A stretch of 64,000 nucleotides of DNA, taken from contig CAIIXF020000008.1 of NCBI GenBank assembly GCA_903813345.2, forward strand, positions 36,916,867 to 36,980,866, written 5' to 3'. Origin of the DNA: Owenia fusiformis. Its lineage: Eukaryota > Annelida > Polychaeta > Sabellida > Oweniidae. The position numbers and the translations under genes were made by a program. A model generated the notes under the pieces. It was not told the DNA's origin. It saw nothing but the letters and a program-made list of their open reading frames with translations, and made no database searches. This document shows, one piece after another, positions 61,285 to 64,000 of this stretch. Position 1 is the first letter of the stretch, and each line of letters starts with the position of its first letter.

Positions 61285-64000
61285 GTAAGTTGCCTTTGAT
61301 ACATACAGTGAAACACATCAATGGTGAACACCATGGTGGGGCCTGGCAGTGTTAACTTCTGGGGTATCATCTTAGGTCAACATTGGAGCCAATGGGAAAA
61401 ATAAAATTATGATTCTTGAAAAAGGATTTTCAGTGGAAAGAATAAAATTTGTGTACATGAAAAGGATTCCTTGTATAGCGGTTCTCATTTTAGAGAGGTG
61501 TTCAAGTTACGATTTTTTGAAACCACCAAGTTTATTGTTGGTGATTGATAGTTGGCGTTAACATCTGTAACGAGTTGTTACACTGTTATTTCGGTCTTAC
61601 CAGATGATGACATTTTGTCAACTGATTTCCATGCTTAGCTGTATTCTTATGTAAATGAAATCAATATCAAGTTTTTTTGTTTTGTTTTCATTCATTTACA
61701 ATGGGGAAGTTTCTAGCAATCTGATTGGCCCATGTGACTTACATATCGTATCCTGGGATACATAATCCATATTTCACATTGATGTCAATGTATCACATGT
61801 TTTGATGACTAAATCATCATTATTTCTGTTGAAAAACCTGTCAAAGTATTTATGCAAAATATTCTTTGTTACTATAGTATTTGGTATTGTCAATAAAATA
61901 ATATGTTCTTACACAGTTGTACTTGTTTTTTGAACAAATGCATATACATTATTGAATATAACAACTTTGCTCGATGTTGCCATCTATTAATAGCTGACTT
62001 GTTAAAAATATATATTCAGTTTGTCTCAGTATTTAAATAATTAAAACAGGCAAAATTAGGATTTAGCATCTCATTCAGAAAAAATAGGGAGATCACTTGA
62101 AAAAGACTTTAAATGGAAGTTGAACAAAGAACTAACAACTGGCACTTAAAGAGAGGCAAACTATGTCTATTTCAACCAGTGCAAGAGTGAATAATGACCA
62201 ACGGTACTTAATCATAACATTTATATAAGGAACACATATTAGGTTAAATAATGACCTGATAACATAGGAATGCAGCAAATATTTAATTTTATAGCAAATT
62301 GTTTACGATGGTAAGGGCATGAAAAATATGGATTTGGAATAATTATTTTGAGACTACTGATACTCAGGGATTGATTGCCTGTCAACTTTATTTTAAGTGA
62401 CTGGTAATCGGTTAATTAAATTAAAAGCTAAATATTCATTGCATAGTTTGGTGAAATACCATTGGAATTCAGAAATAGTATGGTAATGAGGAAAAATAAA
62501 TTTGGAAATATATCTATATTAATTTGCCAAATGAAGCATAGAAAACCTGATAGGTTTAACACCTCCTTTAGCTCTGCACCTCCCTAAATAGAACACTTTT
62601 CAAAGACCTATTATTATGTGAACCCATAAATTTGAATTTAAATGAATCTGATGCATTGTGGGATCCACAGCCTTTACTATCCTTTTGGAATAGTTCCGAA
62701 AAGCATTAGGTAAAGAGGGACTCTGATAAATCAGAATGAATCTGATGAAACAATTCCAAACTAGAACACAGTGTATTTTGAGGTAACAAAGGTGTTAGTT
62801 ACACTTGCACAGGCATGCTGTATGTCTATTATAAATGTTTGATAATAAATGAACTGCTTGAATCATTTTCAATTTATTAAAGCATACATATAATCATATA
62901 ACATACAATTGCTATTACAGTAAATGCAAGTACAAGCTGGATTTCAAAAATATTGACTGTTTATACCCAGGAATCATTCAAAGGACATGTCTAAGGCCAC
63001 TTATTTCCATATGAAGACCTGATTTATTACAATACATTTATACATAATTTCACATTTTCATTATATACCTAATTCTTGCCATACATGTTTTACTTTTGCA
63101 CACGCATGTAAATTAATATAAGCACATAGCAGTATATGGATGTAAATTGATGTAAACTTGATACAAGATTCTTAAGTCATGTACCAGCATTCCAAAAGTA
63201 AAAAATATATTAATTATCAATACAATGTCATATGGAAATTATTATTAGGTTACATGAAATAAGCTATTGAAAAATGTGTCCATATTACATGTTTATATAC
63301 AACCTCCACCATTTTACAAATATATAAGAAAATATTTACAATTTTTTTTAAAAGACATGTTATCACATGAAGTTGTTATTGCATACAATCCATAGAACAT
63401 GGTCTATGATATGCTTCATGATACATATTGTAAAAAATATATTAATTATCAATACAATGTCATATGGGAATTATTAAGACTTTTGTCATAATTGTGATAG
63501 GTACGGTATATACATTTTTATAAGGTGAACCATAATTGATAAGTTTTAGTGCTTGGTTACATGAAATAAGCTATTGAAAAAAGTGTCCATATTATATGTT
63601 TATGTACAACCTCCACCATTTTACAAATATATAATAAAATATTTACAATTTTTTAAAAAATACATGTAATCACATAAAGTTGTTATTGCATACAATTCAT
63701 AGAACATGGTCTATGATATGCTTCATGATACATGTTGTCATATTGTATATGTTATATTGATCAAGTACATTTGAGGCTAGGCTAATAGACTAGATGCGAG
63801 TGGAAAAAATCTTGATTTACGCCATTATATATTCAAAATTCAGTCAAAGCGATGTTATATTTGAAATCTACATGTAAAAATACATCTAGAAATATGGTTT
63901 CGAAAATTGTTAATCAAGTTTGAGAATTTAATTATTTTTGAAAGTGTGACTTATAGCTCGGGTTGATTCTCCATAGAGCTCATGTTACAAAATCTAAAAA
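61285..64000 (+). other. Probable nidogen intron 4 (not closed in the window)
   Basis: The GTAAGT donor at 61285 opens sequence with no further nidogen-like exon before the window ends. It includes a tandem duplication at 63200-63740 and otherwise AT-rich sequence. GAACACC-type words near 61330-61500 may be a relic of the CAGTAAAAC MITE family. Confidence 0.6.
63200..63740 (+). repeat. Tandem duplication, units of ~231 and ~310 bp
   Basis: Unit 1 (63200-63430) and unit 2 (63431-63740) both begin AAAAAATATATTAATTATCA and both end GATATGCTTCATGATACAT. They share GGTTACATGAAATAAGC and CAACCTCCACCATTTTAC. Unit 2 has ~75 extra bases (about 63476-63551), either inserted there or deleted from unit 1. 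Confidence 0.85.

Noticed and set aside
1-64000. CRISPR arrays, operons or other prokaryotic systems
   Set aside because: The regular repeats here are eukaryotic satellites and TIR arms with no spacer structure. The genes have spliceosomal introns.

Overview
The window is animal nuclear DNA: AT-rich, with exons separated by long introns with GT..AG borders and roughly two thirds intergenic or intronic sequence full of inverted-repeat elements. No prokaryotic, organellar or viral gene was seen. The protein families (BTBD7, RNASEH2C, B3GALNT2, nidogen) and the repeat style (GACG-rich microsatellite next to a GTGAGCTAAAA end, many short TIR elements) suggest a marine invertebrate, probably a spiralian such as a mollusc. 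The phylum is an inference, not proven.

Layout. 1-20388: no recognisable coding gene. This part holds stacked mobile elements: a 175-bp MITE at 2858, a 4.4-kb compound fold-back element at 5010-9442, two copies of a ~205-bp MITE at 6455 and 11317, a 2.1-kb element with CCATGG-rich ends at 13410-15543, a 602-bp element at 16423, an 849-bp near-perfect palindrome at 17066, and several copies of a diverged ~150-bp repeat. 20389-27778 (+): a complete seven-coding-exon BTBD7 gene of 845 aa. 30986-37264 (-): a complete four-exon RNASEH2C gene of 145 aa. Its introns carry a GACG-microsatellite element, a 2.3-kb transposon with 47-bp perfect TIRs and a zinc-finger-like ORF, and a palindrome flanked by TTAA. 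37557-39237 (+): a two-exon gene for an unrecognised 102-aa single-pass membrane protein, divergent from RNASEH2C across a ~290-bp gap with CCAAT and ETS-like motifs. 39486-40928 (+): a single-exon B3GALNT2 gene of 480 aa. 41041-46977: no recognised gene. 46978 to beyond 61284 (+): the first four coding exons of a nidogen gene (signal peptide and NIDO domain). Its 12-kb first intron holds a ~4.9-kb ATATCG-satellite element with a mariner-type element inserted in it, plus two further fold-back elements. 61285-64000 is probably nidogen intron 4, with a tandem duplication near 63.2-63.7 kb.

The genes do not form one pathway. BTBD7 (epithelial and junction dynamics), RNase H2 subunit C (removal of ribonucleotides from DNA), B3GALNT2 (ER O-mannosyl glycosylation of dystroglycan) and nidogen (basement membrane) are housekeeping or developmental genes. 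B3GALNT2 and nidogen share a loose theme of cell-matrix adhesion, but nothing here shows that their proximity is functional.

I found no dedicated new multi-gene system. The most distinctive signal is a recurring class of otherwise unrelated inverted-repeat elements. All begin 5'-CA, end TG-3', and sit between matching 5-bp direct repeats. One of them carries a C2H2-like ORF.
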